NCBI RefSeq assembly: GCF_030386795.1
Contig: NZ_JANUQM010000003.1
Location: 310,001 to 374,000 of the forward strand
Direction of reading: 5' to 3'
From: Streptomyces sp. S.PNR 29
Lineage (GTDB): Bacteria > Actinomycetota > Actinomycetes > Streptomycetales > Streptomycetaceae
Length of the DNA: 64,000 bases
Shown: piece by piece, positions 49,926 through 57,772 of the stretch
Position numbering within the stretch: position 1 is the first letter of the stretch
How the letters are laid out: each line of letters opens with the position of its first letter
Made by a program: the position numbers and the translations under genes
The notes under the pieces: generated by a model
Databases searched by the model: none
The model's input: only the letters and a program-made list of their open reading frames with translations
What the model was told of the DNA's origin: nothing

Positions 49926-50189
49926 CGACGCGTCACGGGGACGGTGTCGCTGCGGTCGCGAAGGTGCCGTACGGGTCAAGCGGGCGTTCGTCGCCGAGGT
50001 CACCCGTGGGAGGGATGCCTCCACATGTCCTGTCATAGTCCGGGAAATCCGCTGCGTTCCGGCCGTGCGGCCGCTGTGAACGGGGGCTTCCGCGGCCAGC
50101 GGGGCGTCGTCGGCCGGTTCCGGAGAGTAGTTGTGGCACGCCGATGCACGCAGCAACCCTCACGAAGGGTTATGGTGGAAGCCCCCCCT

Positions 50190-50230
50190 CGGGCCGGTCC
50201 GTCTCCCCCCCACGGACCGGCCCGTTTTTT
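50190..50230 (+). terminator. Strong intrinsic terminator upstream of uppS
   Basis: A perfect 13-bp stem (CGGGCCGGTCCGT / ACGGACCGGCCCG) with a 9-base C-rich loop is followed by six T, the only classic T-tailed terminator I see in this window. No protein gene ends on the plus strand before it, so it must end a non-coding or attenuated transcript. Confidence 0.9.
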
Positions 50231-50404
50231 CTGCCCGCGGAGTACCTGTTCAGAGGCGGTCACGGGCCCCGCACCGACGGCCGCACCACCCCGCCCACCG
50301 CACCCCCACCACCCCGCCCACCGCACCCCGAAAGGCGCGGCCGAGCCTCGCAGGGGTACGCTTCGCCGACGGGGACCGTCACGTACGGAGGGGCTGACAA
50401 TCTC

Positions 50405-51178
50405 GTGAACCTGCGCGACAAGCTGCGCAGCCTGCTGGTCAGGCTGTACGCACGCCGGGTGGAAGGCCACCTGGACCACGCTCAGGTGCCCAAGCACATC
50501 GGCGTCATCATGGACGGCAACCGGCGCTGGGCGAAGGCCGCCGGTTCCAGCACCGTCCACGGACACCGGGCCGGTGCCGAGAAGATCGAGGAGTTCCTCG
50601 GCTGGTGCAGTGAGACCGACGTCGAGGTCGTCACCCTGTGGCTGCTGTCGACGGACAACTTCGACCGGCCCCAGGAGGAGCTGGTCCCGCTGCTCGGGAT
50701 CATCGAGGACGTCGTCCGCACCCTCGCCTCCGACGGCCGCTGGCGCGTGCACCACGTCGGCACGCTCGACCTGCTGCCGGCGCAGATGCAGCGCACCCTC
50801 AAGGAGGCCGAGGAGACCACCGCGCACGTCGACGGGATACTCGTCAACGTCGCCATCGGTTACGGCGGCCGTCAGGAGATCGCCGACGCGGTGCGCTCCA
50901 TGCTGCTCGACGCCCACGAGAAGGGCACGTCGATGGACGAGCTCGCCGAGGCCGTCGACATCGACATGATCGGGCGCCACCTCTACACCGGTGCCCAGCC
51001 CGACCCGGACCTCGTCATCCGTACCAGCGGTGAGCAGCGGCTGTCCGGGTTCATGCTGTGGCAGACCGCCCACTCGGAGTACTACTTCTGCGAGGTCTTC
51101 TGGCCGGCCTTCCGGAAGGTCGACTTCCTGCGCGCGCTGCGTGACTACGCCGCCCGCCACCGGCGTTACGGCGGCTGA
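50405..51178 (+). CDS. uppS: Isoprenyl transferase (cis-prenyltransferase, UppS-like)
   Basis: Cis-prenyltransferase of 257 residues that elongates farnesyl diphosphate with isopentenyl diphosphate; the usual product, undecaprenyl diphosphate, carries cell-wall precursors. Signatures: HIGVIMDGNRRWAK with catalytic Asp37, HRAGAEKIEEFLGWC, LWLLSTDNFDRP, VNVAIGYGGRQEI and DLVIRTSGEQRLSGFMLWQTAHSEYYF. The GTG at 50405 has GGAGGGG upstream but at about 12 bases. Streptomyces usually has two homologues, so a shorter-chain product is possible. It lies behind the terminator at 50190-50230. Confidence 0.93.
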   Translation: MNLRDKLRSLLVRLYARRVEGHLDHAQVPKHIGVIMDGNRRWAKAAGSSTVHGHRAGAEKIEEFLGWCSETDVEVVTLWLLSTDNFDRPQEELVPLLGIIEDVVRTLASDGRWRVHHVGTLDLLPAQMQRTLKEAEETTAHVDGILVNVAIGYGGRQEIADAVRSMLLDAHEKGTSMDELAEAVDIDMIGRHLYTGAQPDPDLVIRTSGEQRLSGFMLWQTAHSEYYFCEVFWPAFRKVDFLRALRDYAARHRRYGG

Positions 51179-51528
51179 CCCGAGTCCGGGCGACCCGGCC
51201 GAGTTCCCAGTTCAGGACGGGCGTAACCAGGAGTTCACCGGCACGCCGTCATATGCCGTGGCATGGCAGCGCGTGTTCGAGGGCATAAGCCAGACAGGTC
51301 GATGCCCGAACCACGGGTGTCGGATCTCAGCGGACGGCACGGGGCCGTCCGCCCGGGAGGCCCTTTGCACCAGCCCGACCGTGCGGTCACGGCACGGAAG
51401 AAGCAGCGGAGGGCCGGTTCCCGGCCCGTGCATCGCGGCCGGCGACCGGTCGGGATTCCTCCCGCCCAGCCCCACCCGGCATTCCACTCCGTCGCTCCCC
51501 GACCTCATCCGAGGGGGTACGTCCTTCC
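51179..51528. other. Intergenic region (350 bases) between uppS and phoH
   Basis: No gene is visible. It contains a 12-bp palindrome ATGCCGTGGCAT (51253-51264) and the hairpin at 51330-51352. The bases before the GTG of phoH include GAGGGGG as a ribosome site. Both elements may belong to uppS termination or to the phoH promoter. Confidence 0.55.
51330..51352 (+). terminator. Hairpin after uppS
   Basis: A perfect 9-bp stem (GCGGACGGC / GCCGTCCGC) with loop ACGGG lies 152 bases after the uppS stop. No T-tract follows. It is more likely the terminator of uppS than a leader structure of phoH. Confidence 0.55.
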
Positions 51529-52854
51529 GTGGTGACCAGCACAAAGCGCCACAAGCCAGACCGGCGCACCTACGTTCTCGACACCAGCGTCCTGCTGGCC
51601 GACCCGAACGCCCTGAGCCGCTTCGACGAGCACGAGGTCGTGCTCCCCATCGTCGTGGTCACGGAGCTGGAGGCCAAGCGGCACCATCCCGAACTCGGCT
51701 ACTTCGCCCGGCAGGCCCTGCGCCTGCTCGACGACTGCCGGATCCGGCACGGCCGTCTCGATACCCCCATCCCGATCGGGGACCTCGGCGGAACCGTGCG
51801 TGTCGAGCTCAACCACTCGGACCCCAGCGTGCTGCCCACCGGCTACCGCCTGGGGGACAACGACTCCCGCATCCTCGCGGTCGCCCGCAACCTGCAGGCC
51901 GAGGGATTCGACGTCACCGTCGTGTCGAAGGACCTGCCCCTCAGGATCAAGGCGTCCTCGGTCGGCCTGCTCGCCGAGGAGTACCGCGCCGAGCTCGCCA
52001 TCACGGACGCCTCCGGCTGGACCGGAATGTCCGAACTGACCCTGCCGGGCGAGCAGGTGGACATCCTTTTCGAGGAGGGGCACGTCTACGTTCCCGAGGC
52101 CGCCGACCTGCCGGTGCACACGGGTCTGACGATCCAGTCGGAGCGCGGCAAGGCGCTGGGCCGTGTCTCGCCGGAGGGCAACGTCCGTCTGGTGCGCGGG
52201 GACCGCGAGGCGTTCGGCATCAAGGGGCGCAGCGCCGAGCAGCGCATCGCGCTGGATCTGCTGCTCGACCCGGACGTCGGGATCGTGTCGATGGGCGGCC
52301 GGGCCGGCACCGGCAAGTCGGCGCTGGCGCTGTGCGCGGGTCTGGAGGCGGTGCTGGAGCGCCGTCAGCACGAGAAGATCATGGTCTTCCGTCCGCTGTA
52401 CGCGGTGGGCGGGCAGGAGCTCGGCTATCTGCCCGGCAGCGAGGCCGAGAAGATGAGCCCCTGGGCGCAGGCGGTCTTCGACACGCTGTCGGCGGTCACC
52501 AGCCGTGAGGTCATCGAGGAGGTCACCGCGCGCGGGATGCTGGAGGTCCTCCCGCTCACGCACATCCGCGGCCGCTCCCTCCATGACGCGTTCGTCATCG
52601 TGGACGAGGCCCAGTCCCTTGAGCGAAACGTTCTTCTGACCGTTCTGTCCCGGATCGGCGCCAATTCGCGGGTGGTTCTGACCCACGACGTGGCGCAGCG
52701 GGACAACCTCAGAGTCGGCCGGTACGACGGTGTCGTCGCCGTCGTCGAGAAGCTGAAGGGGCATCCGCTCTTCGCGCACGTCACCCTGACGCGGTCCGAG
52801 AGGTCCCAGATCGCTGCGCTTGTGACCGAAATGCTCGAAGACGGGCAGATCTGA
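51529..52854 (+). CDS. phoH: PIN-domain/PhoH-family ATPase
   Basis: Cytosolic protein of 441 residues with a PIN ribonuclease-like domain (about 12-150) fused to a PhoH ATPase (about 235-441). The PIN part has [18 protein letters not shown] and later acidic residues of [12 protein letters not shown]. The ATPase has Walker A GRAGTGKS at 257-264, [17 protein letters not shown], Walker [14 protein letters not shown] and [10 protein letters not shown]. Such PIN-PhoH proteins are RNA helicase/nuclease-like. The GTG at 51529 is followed by a second GTG; GAGGGGG lies upstream. A terminator follows the stop. Confidence 0.95.
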   Translation: MVTSTKRHKPDRRTYVLDTSVLLADPNALSRFDEHEVVLPIVVVTELEAKRHHPELGYFARQALRLLDDCRIRHGRLDTPIPIGDLGGTVRVELNHSDPSVLPTGYRLGDNDSRILAVARNLQAEGFDVTVVSKDLPLRIKASSVGLLAEEYRAELAITDASGWTGMSELTLPGEQVDILFEEGHVYVPEAADLPVHTGLTIQSERGKALGRVSPEGNVRLVRGDREAFGIKGRSAEQRIALDLLLDPDVGIVSMGGRAGTGKSALALCAGLEAVLERRQHEKIMVFRPLYAVGGQELGYLPGSEAEKMSPWAQAVFDTLSAVTSREVIEEVTARGMLEVLPLTHIRGRSLHDAFVIVDEAQSLERNVLLTVLSRIGANSRVVLTHDVAQRDNLRVGRYDGVVAVVEKLKGHPLFAHVTLTRSERSQIAALVTEMLEDGQI

Positions 52855-53274
52855 GAAGCCAGGCCCAATAAGGGTCGGTTACGCGGCAGTTGGCGCCGCC
52901 CGGGAAAGGCGTAGAGCCTAGCCGGGCGGCGCTTTCGTGTGTAACGCATTCGGGGAATCCCCCGACTCAAACGAGATGTGAGCTTTCACACGCAACTCGG
53001 AATTGCCTTGCGGCGTCGGATTACGGCAGAGTCTCACTCCTGTCAGGCCCCGCATACGACACACCTGTACCGCCAGCGGTGCAGAGCCGCATGAGCAACA
53101 CCATCAACTGCATAGCGACGTCGTATGCCGCCCGAGCACCAAGCGGCGCTCCCAGGACGGGAGCTGCCCACCGGGCCCGTGTCTCCCGTGACCCCGTAGT
53201 TGGGGGGACCAGTGCCAGGGGCACGATTGCGTCCGCCAGGGTCACCGAAGCGGGCGATGCTGGAAGGAAACCGT
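52855..53274. other. Intergenic region (420 bases) upstream of the lytic transglycosylase
   Basis: After the phoH terminator, about 330 bases precede the transglycosylase start. A structured 5' leader is possible (for instance the inverted GCGCTCC...GGGAGCTGC near 53147-53165). I looked for the c-di-AMP (ydaO-type) riboswitch often found before such genes and did not recognise its conserved bases. No gene is visible. Confidence 0.5.
52893..52936 (+). terminator. Terminator after phoH
   Basis: An 11-bp perfect stem (GCGCCGCCCGG / CCGGGCGGCGC) encloses an 18-base loop that itself can fold (GGC-GTAGA-GCC). TTTC follows the stem. It starts 38 bases after the stop. Confidence 0.88.
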
Positions 53275-53958
53275 GTGAGCCGGATTTCGGTCCGGGGATT
53301 CGCAGTGGCCTCGGCCACGGCGGTCACCGCTGTCGGAAGCGTCGTCGGCGTTGCCTCGGGCAGCACCGCGCAGACCAACGACGCCGAAGCGACGGCAGCA
53401 GGCACCACGCTGCTGGCGGACATACCCGCGGGGCAGCAGGCCCAGGTGCAGACCGCGTCCCTGACGCAGCAGGCCGACGCACAGGCCATCGCTGCCGACG
53501 CGAGCGCCAAGAAGGACGCCGAGGAGGCGGCCCGCAAGGCTGCCGCCGAGACCGCCATCGCGAAGAAGGAGGCCGCCGAGAAGGCGGCTCAGGCCGCGAA
53601 GGAGCGCGCCGAGGCCAAGGAGAAGGCCTCCCGGAGCGCGTCCGACTTCCCCGTTCTCAAGTCGTACAGCATCTCCGCGATCCAGGCGATGGCGGCCCAG
53701 ATGGTGCCGAGCGGGCAGTTCCAGTGCTTCAGCAACATCGTGGACCACGAGTCCGACTGGAACTACCAGGCCGTGAACCCCTCCTCCGGTGCCTACGGCA
53801 TGTTCCAGGCACTGCCCGGCTCCAAGATGGCCTCCGCCGGTGCCGACTGGCGGACCAACCCGGCCACCCAGATCAAGTGGGGCCTCAACTACATGAACGA
53901 GCGCTACGGCAGCCCCTGTGAGGCGTGGTCGTTCTGGCAGGCCAACAACTGGTACTGA
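53275..53958 (+). CDS. Secreted lytic transglycosylase-like protein with coiled coil
   Basis: Exported protein of 227 residues. The GTG at 53275 follows GGAAGGAAA and begins a signal peptide (SRISVRGFAVASATAVTAVGSVVGVASG). Residues about 75-120 are a long Ala/Glu/Lys coiled coil. Residues about 130-227 form an SLT-type transglycosylase domain with the catalytic Glu159 in VDHESDWNYQAVN, and GAYGMFQALPGSKM and QIKWGLNYMNERYG. It would cut peptidoglycan glycan strands. The protein is of the small Streptomyces cell-wall hydrolase type. The preceding leader is long. Confidence 0.9.
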   Translation: MSRISVRGFAVASATAVTAVGSVVGVASGSTAQTNDAEATAAGTTLLADIPAGQQAQVQTASLTQQADAQAIAADASAKKDAEEAARKAAAETAIAKKEAAEKAAQAAKERAEAKEKASRSASDFPVLKSYSISAIQAMAAQMVPSGQFQCFSNIVDHESDWNYQAVNPSSGAYGMFQALPGSKMASAGADWRTNPATQIKWGLNYMNERYGSPCEAWSFWQANNWY

Positions 53959-54106
53959 GCCGGCCACGGCCGCAAGCCGTCGTTCAACTCCGCGCAGCCC
54001 CTCGCCGTCCCGTGGTGGGGGGCTTTCGCCCTGTGCCCTACCTGTACGGTCGGACGGAACGACTCCAGGGGGAGTGGTGGGGGCGGCCGGGGGAAAAGGA
54101 CGGATC

Positions 54107-55429
54107 ATGTCGCAAGTGCCAGGGTGGCTGGGCCGGCTCGGTGCCGGGCTCACCGAGATGAGCGAGCGGTGGAGCGAGCGCCGCGCCGAGGCGGAACGGG
54201 AGAGCGCCGACGAGTCGGCCGACCCGCCGGACCACGTCCCGCCGCCCCCTGACTACCCGCCCTCGGTCGTGCCACGCCCGGATCCCGCGCAGGCGGTGCC
54301 GTGGGGGGTGCGGGTCGCCGCCGAGGCCGGATGGCGGCTGCTGGTGCTGGCGGGCACGCTCTGGGTGCTGATGAAGGTCATCAGTGCCGTACAACTCGTG
54401 GTGCTGGCCTTCGTGGCGGCGCTGCTCATCACGGCGTTGCTGCAGCCGGCCGTGGCGTGGCTGCGGCGGTACGGCGTGCCGCGCGGGCCGGCCACGGCGC
54501 TGACGGCGATCCTCGGCTTCGTCATCATGGGGCTGATCGGCTGGTTCGTGACCTGGCAGGTCATGGAGAACATCGACGACCTGTCGAGCCAGATCCAGGA
54601 CGGCATCGACGAGTTGCGGAACTGGCTGCTGAACAGCCCCTTCCACGTCACGGACAAGCAGATCAACGAGATCGCCACGAACCTGCGGGAGGCGGTCGGT
54701 GCGAACACCGACCAGATCACGTCGGCGGGGCTGGAGGGCGTGACGGTCGTGGTGGAGGCCCTGACCGGCATCCTCCTGACGATCTTCTCGACGCTCTTTC
54801 TGCTCTACGACGGCAAGAGCATCTGGGAGTGGACGCTGAAGCTGGTGCCGTCGGCGGCGCGTCCGGGGGTGGCCGGGGCCGGGCCGCGGGCGTGGCGGAC
54901 GCTGACGGCGTACGTGCGCGGGACGGTGGTCGTGGCCCTGATCGACGCCATCTTCATCGGCCTGGGCATCTACTTCCTCGATGTGCCGATGGCGGTGCCT
55001 CTGGCCGTCTTCATCTTCCTCTTCGCGTTCATCCCGCTGGTGGGAGCGGTGGTGTCCGGCGCGCTGGCGGTTCTGGTGGCGCTGGTGACCCAGGGCGTCT
55101 TCACGGCCGTCATGACGCTGGCGGTGGTGCTGGCGGTGCAGCAGATCGAGGGCCACATCCTGCAGCCGTTCATCCTGGGGCGCGCGGTTCGTGTGCATCC
55201 GCTGGCGGTGGTGCTGTCGGTGAGTGCCGGGGGCATGGTGGCGGGGATCGGCGGGGCGGTGGTCGCCGTGCCGTTGGTGGCGGTGACGAACTCTGTGGCG
55301 GGGTATCTGCGGGCGTACTCGCGGGATGCGGCGATACGGCGTGCGCCGAAGCCGCGCGACACGTCCGCGGTCGCGTCACCGGTGACGGAAGGACAGCCCG
55401 CGGCGGACGCCCCGCCGCCGTCGTCGTAG
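54107..55429 (+). CDS. AI-2E family membrane transporter
   Basis: Membrane protein of 440 residues. The first 70 residues are cytoplasmic, Glu/Pro-rich and end in PPPDYPPSVVP. Residues about 75-410 form the AI-2E (TqsA/YdiK/PerM) domain with about eight helices and the conserved core LKLVPSAARP, VRGTVVVALIDAIFIGLGIYF, FIPLVGAVVSGALAVL and EGHILQPFILGRAVRVHPLAV. Members export or exchange small solutes; the substrate cannot be told. The ATG at 54107 follows AAGGACGG. A large bidirectional terminator follows. Confidence 0.93.
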   Translation: MSQVPGWLGRLGAGLTEMSERWSERRAEAERESADESADPPDHVPPPPDYPPSVVPRPDPAQAVPWGVRVAAEAGWRLLVLAGTLWVLMKVISAVQLVVLAFVAALLITALLQPAVAWLRRYGVPRGPATALTAILGFVIMGLIGWFVTWQVMENIDDLSSQIQDGIDELRNWLLNSPFHVTDKQINEIATNLREAVGANTDQITSAGLEGVTVVVEALTGILLTIFSTLFLLYDGKSIWEWTLKLVPSAARPGVAGAGPRAWRTLTAYVRGTVVVALIDAIFIGLGIYFLDVPMAVPLAVFIFLFAFIPLVGAVVSGALAVLVALVTQGVFTAVMTLAVVLAVQQIEGHILQPFILGRAVRVHPLAVVLSVSAGGMVAGIGGAVVAVPLVAVTNSVAGYLRAYSRDAAIRRAPKPRDTSAVASPVTEGQPAADAPPPSS

Positions 55430-55439
55430 CGGGCCGGCG

Positions 55440-55526
55440 TTTTCGCCCCCGCCGCCCCCACCCGTCCCGTCCCGGGGCGCTGCCCCGGACCCCGCTGGGA
55501 GCGGAGCCCCCCGGCGGGGGCGAAAA
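55440..55526 (+). terminator. Large terminator between convergent genes (AI-2E and ahpD)
   Basis: Arms TTTTCGCCCCCGCCG (55440-55454) and CGGCGGGGGCGAAAA (55512-55526) are perfectly complementary over 15 bp and enclose a 57-base loop with its own hairpin CCGGGGC-GCT-GCCCCGG (55472-55488). The right arm ends in a run of A, giving U in the opposite strand, so it can work in both directions. Confidence 0.8.
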
Positions 55527-55532
55527 ACGACG

Positions 55533-55565
55533 GGGCCCCGCCCACCACTGAGGTGAACGGGGCCC
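55533..55565 (-). terminator. Terminator after ahpD
   Basis: GGGCCCCG / CGGGGCCC (55533-55540, 55558-55565) pair over 8 bp around an inner CACC-N5-GGTG. It ends 18 bases after the ahpD stop on the minus strand. Together with the hairpin at 55440 it separates the two convergent transcripts. Confidence 0.72.
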
Positions 55566-55583
55566 GGTGCGCGGCCCGGAGGG

Positions 55584-56117
55584 CTACTCGGCGAGGACCG
55601 CCTCGGCGTCCAGCGTCGCGCCCACCGCCTGGACGACGGCGGCGATCTTGAAGGCCTCCTGGATCGTCTCGCGGTCCAGGCCCGCCTTGCGGAGCACCTG
55701 CTCGTGCGAGTCGAGGCACATACCGCAGCCGTTGATGGCGGACACCGCGAAGGACCACAGCTCGAAGTCGACCTTGTCGACGCCCGGGTTGCCGATGACG
55801 TTCATCCGCAGGCCCGCGCGCAGGTTGCCGTACTCGTGGTCCGAGAGGAGGTGGCGCGTGCGGTAGAAGACGTTGTTCATCGCCATCACCGCGGCGGCGG
55901 CCTTGGCCGCCGTGTACGCCTCCGGCGACAGGTTCGCCTTCGCCTCCGGCTCCAGCTCGCGCAGCACGATCGGGGAGCGCGAGGCGATCGCGGTCGCCAG
56001 CACCGTGCCCCACAGCTGCTGCGCCGGCAGTTCGGAGTTGCCGATGACCGAGCCCAGGTTGAGCTTCAGGTCCTTGGCGTAGTCCGGTATGGCGGACTTC
56101 AGGGAGTCGAGCGACAT
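55584..56117 (-). CDS. ahpD: Alkylhydroperoxidase AhpD
   Basis: Protein of 177 residues of the carboxymuconolactone-decarboxylase fold. The redox Cys pair is C131 and C134 in [11 protein letters not shown], with His138 and Glu (FELWSF region) completing the proton relay known for mycobacterial AhpD. It reduces AhpC disulfides and has weak peroxidase activity. It follows ahpC by 6 bases on the same strand. Length and motifs are normal for the family. Confidence 0.96.
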   Translation of the reverse strand: MSLDSLKSAIPDYAKDLKLNLGSVIGNSELPAQQLWGTVLATAIASRSPIVLRELEPEAKANLSPEAYTAAKAAAAVMAMNNVFYRTRHLLSDHEYGNLRAGLRMNVIGNPGVDKVDFELWSFAVSAINGCGMCLDSHEQVLRKAGLDRETIQEAFKIAAVVQAVGATLDAEAVLAE

Positions 56118-56123
56118 GTCAGA

Positions 56124-56678
56124 TCACTCTCCGGCGAGCAGCTTGACCGGGTCGAGGGTCTCGTCGCCCTTCGACCAGTTGCAGGGGCACAGCTCGTCCG
56201 TCTGGAGCGCGTCGAGGACCCGCAGGACCTCCTTCGGGTTACGGCCGACCGAGCCCGCGGTCACCATCGAGAACTGGATCTCGTTGTTCTGGTCCACGAT
56301 GAAGACCGCACGCTTGGCGAAGCCCTCCTCGTCCTCGATGCCCAGCTCGCGCATCAGCTCGTGCTTGGAGTCGGCCATCATCGGGAACGGCAGGTCACGC
56401 AGGTCGTCGTGGTCCTTGCGCCAGGCGTGGTGGACGAACTCGGAGTCGCCGGAGAAGCCGAGGACCTGGGCGTCGCGGTCGGCGAACTCGTCGTTCAGCT
56501 TGCCGAAGGCCGCGATCTCGGTCGGGCACACGAAGGTGAAGTCCTTGGGCCAGGCGAAGATCACCTTCCACTTACCCTCGTAGGTCTTGTGGTTGATCTT
56601 CTCGAACTCCTTGCCCTTCTCCAGCGAGACGCAGGCGGTCAGTTCGAACTCGGGGAACTTGTCACCGACAGTGAGCAC
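56124..56678 (-). CDS. ahpC: Peroxiredoxin AhpC
   Basis: Typical peroxiredoxin of 184 residues that reduces hydrogen and organic peroxides. The peroxidatic Cys51 lies in FTFVCPTE, and the C-terminal DELCPCNW carries the resolving Cys pair of the actinobacterial type. The GTG at 56678 is preceded by AAGGAGAG; longer frames upstream run through the divergent promoter. It is the first gene of ahpC-ahpD and divergent from oxyR, the standard Streptomyces arrangement. Confidence 0.96.
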   Translation of the reverse strand: MLTVGDKFPEFELTACVSLEKGKEFEKINHKTYEGKWKVIFAWPKDFTFVCPTEIAAFGKLNDEFADRDAQVLGFSGDSEFVHHAWRKDHDDLRDLPFPMMADSKHELMRELGIEDEEGFAKRAVFIVDQNNEIQFSMVTAGSVGRNPKEVLRVLDALQTDELCPCNWSKGDETLDPVKLLAGE

Positions 56679-56697
56679 TAGCTCTCCTTGCAGCGAA

Positions 56698-56722
56698 GAA
56701 ACACCCATTTTGTAGGTGTTTC
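56698..56722 (-). promoter_or_regulatory. Hairpin in the ahpC leader
   Basis: GAAACACC and GGTGTTTC form an 8-bp perfect stem with a 9-base loop, 20 bases before the ahpC start and close to its Shine-Dalgarno. It would be part of the 5' untranslated region and may affect translation or mRNA stability. Confidence 0.55.
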
Positions 56723-56773
56723 CCATGGGTTGGTCGTAGTTGATGTTGGCACAGAGAACATTGATTACGGAAA

Positions 56774-56810
56774 TAGCTACACTCGGTCGAGCTGATCGGA
56801 GGTAGTTATC
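56774..56810. promoter_or_regulatory. Putative OxyR operator between ahpC and oxyR
   Basis: ATAGCTAC (56774-56781) and GTAGTTAT (56803-56810) form an inverted repeat with one mismatch and a 21-base spacer, in the divergent region between ahpC and oxyR. OxyR contacts ATAG-type elements in several bacteria, and control of this intergenic region by OxyR is known for Streptomyces. The exact assignment is inference. Confidence 0.55.
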
Positions 56811-56828
56811 AGTGACCGTGGGTGAAGC

Positions 56829-57770
56829 ATGACCCTGAGCAAGAAGAAGCAACCGAGCCTGTCCCAGCTGCGCGCCTTCGCCGCCGTCGCCGAGCATCTG
56901 CACTTCCGCGACGCCGCCGCCGCGATCGGCATGAGCCAACCGGCGCTCTCCGGCGCCGTGTCCGCGCTGGAGGAGACCCTCGGTGTCACCCTCCTGGAGC
57001 GTACGACCCGCAAGGTGCTGCTCTCACCCGCCGGCGAGCGTCTCGCCGTACGGGCGAAGGCGGTACTGCGGGAGGTGGGAGCGCTGATGGAGGAGGCGGA
57101 GGCGGTACGGGCGCCGTTCACCGGTGTGCTGCGCCTCGGCGTCATCCCGACCGTGGCGCCGTACCTGCTGCCGACCGTGCTCAACCTCGTCCACGACCGC
57201 TACCCCCACCTCGACCTCCAGGTCCACGAGGAGCAGACCGCCTCGCTCCTGGAAGGGCTCGCCCACGGGCGCCTCGACCTGCTGCTGCTCGCCGTCCCCC
57301 TCGGGGTGCCCGGCATCACCGAACTCCCCCTCTTCGACGAGGACTTCGTGCTCGTCACCCCGCTCGACCACTGGCTCGGCGGACGGGAGGGCATTCCCCG
57401 CGAGGCCCTGAAGGAGCTCAACCTGCTGCTGCTGGACGAGGGGCACTGCCTGCGTGACCAGGCCCTCGACATCTGCCGGGAGGCGGGACGCGAGGACGCC
57501 CCGGTCACCACGACCGCCGCCGGGCTCGCCACCCTCGTCCAGCTCGTCGCCGGCGGCCTCGGCTGCACGCTGCTGCCGCGTACCGCCGTCAAGGTGGAGA
57601 CGACCCGCAGCAGCCGGCTCCTCACCGGCTACTTCGCCGACCCCGCCCCGGCCCGCCGTATCGCCTTCGCCATGCGGACGGGGGCCGCGCGCTCGGAGGA
57701 GTACGAGGAGCTCGCGGCCGCGCTGCGGGAGGCACTGCGCGACCTGCCGGTGCAGATCGTGGATGCCTGA
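56829..57770 (+). CDS. oxyR: LysR-family peroxide sensor OxyR
   Basis: Regulator of 313 residues. The N-terminal HTH (LSQLRAFAAVAEHLHFRDAAAAIGMSQPALSGAVSALE) is followed by the LysR effector domain. Two Cys, C207 and C216, in EGHCLRDQALDICREAG sit at the positions of the redox disulfide of OxyR (9 residues apart). It would activate ahpCD when oxidised. The ATG at 56829 follows a weak GGTGAAG. It ends 2 bases from the convergent ABC permease gene. Confidence 0.96.
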   Translation: MTLSKKKQPSLSQLRAFAAVAEHLHFRDAAAAIGMSQPALSGAVSALEETLGVTLLERTTRKVLLSPAGERLAVRAKAVLREVGALMEEAEAVRAPFTGVLRLGVIPTVAPYLLPTVLNLVHDRYPHLDLQVHEEQTASLLEGLAHGRLDLLLLAVPLGVPGITELPLFDEDFVLVTPLDHWLGGREGIPREALKELNLLLLDEGHCLRDQALDICREAGREDAPVTTTAAGLATLVQLVAGGLGCTLLPRTAVKVETTRSSRLLTGYFADPAPARRIAFAMRTGAARSEEYEELAAALREALRDLPVQIVDA

Positions 57771-57772
57771 GG

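Larger units (their letters stand above)
49685..50404. other. Gene-less region (720 bases) with structured leader and terminator
   Basis: No gene is convincing here. The region contains the alternative hairpins at 49868-49907, a tiny frame MSPL (49911-49925) after a strong ribosome-binding-like sequence, a short hairpin AACCCT-N5-AGGGTT (50156-50172), and the strong T-tailed terminator at 50190-50230. Together this suggests an independent short transcript or an attenuated leader in front of the isoprenyl transferase gene. Confidence 0.6.

Noticed and set aside
52940..53270. c-di-AMP (ydaO-type) riboswitch before the lytic transglycosylase
   Set aside because: Such switches are common before Streptomyces cell-wall hydrolase genes, but I could not find the conserved bases of the motif; a covariance-model search would decide.
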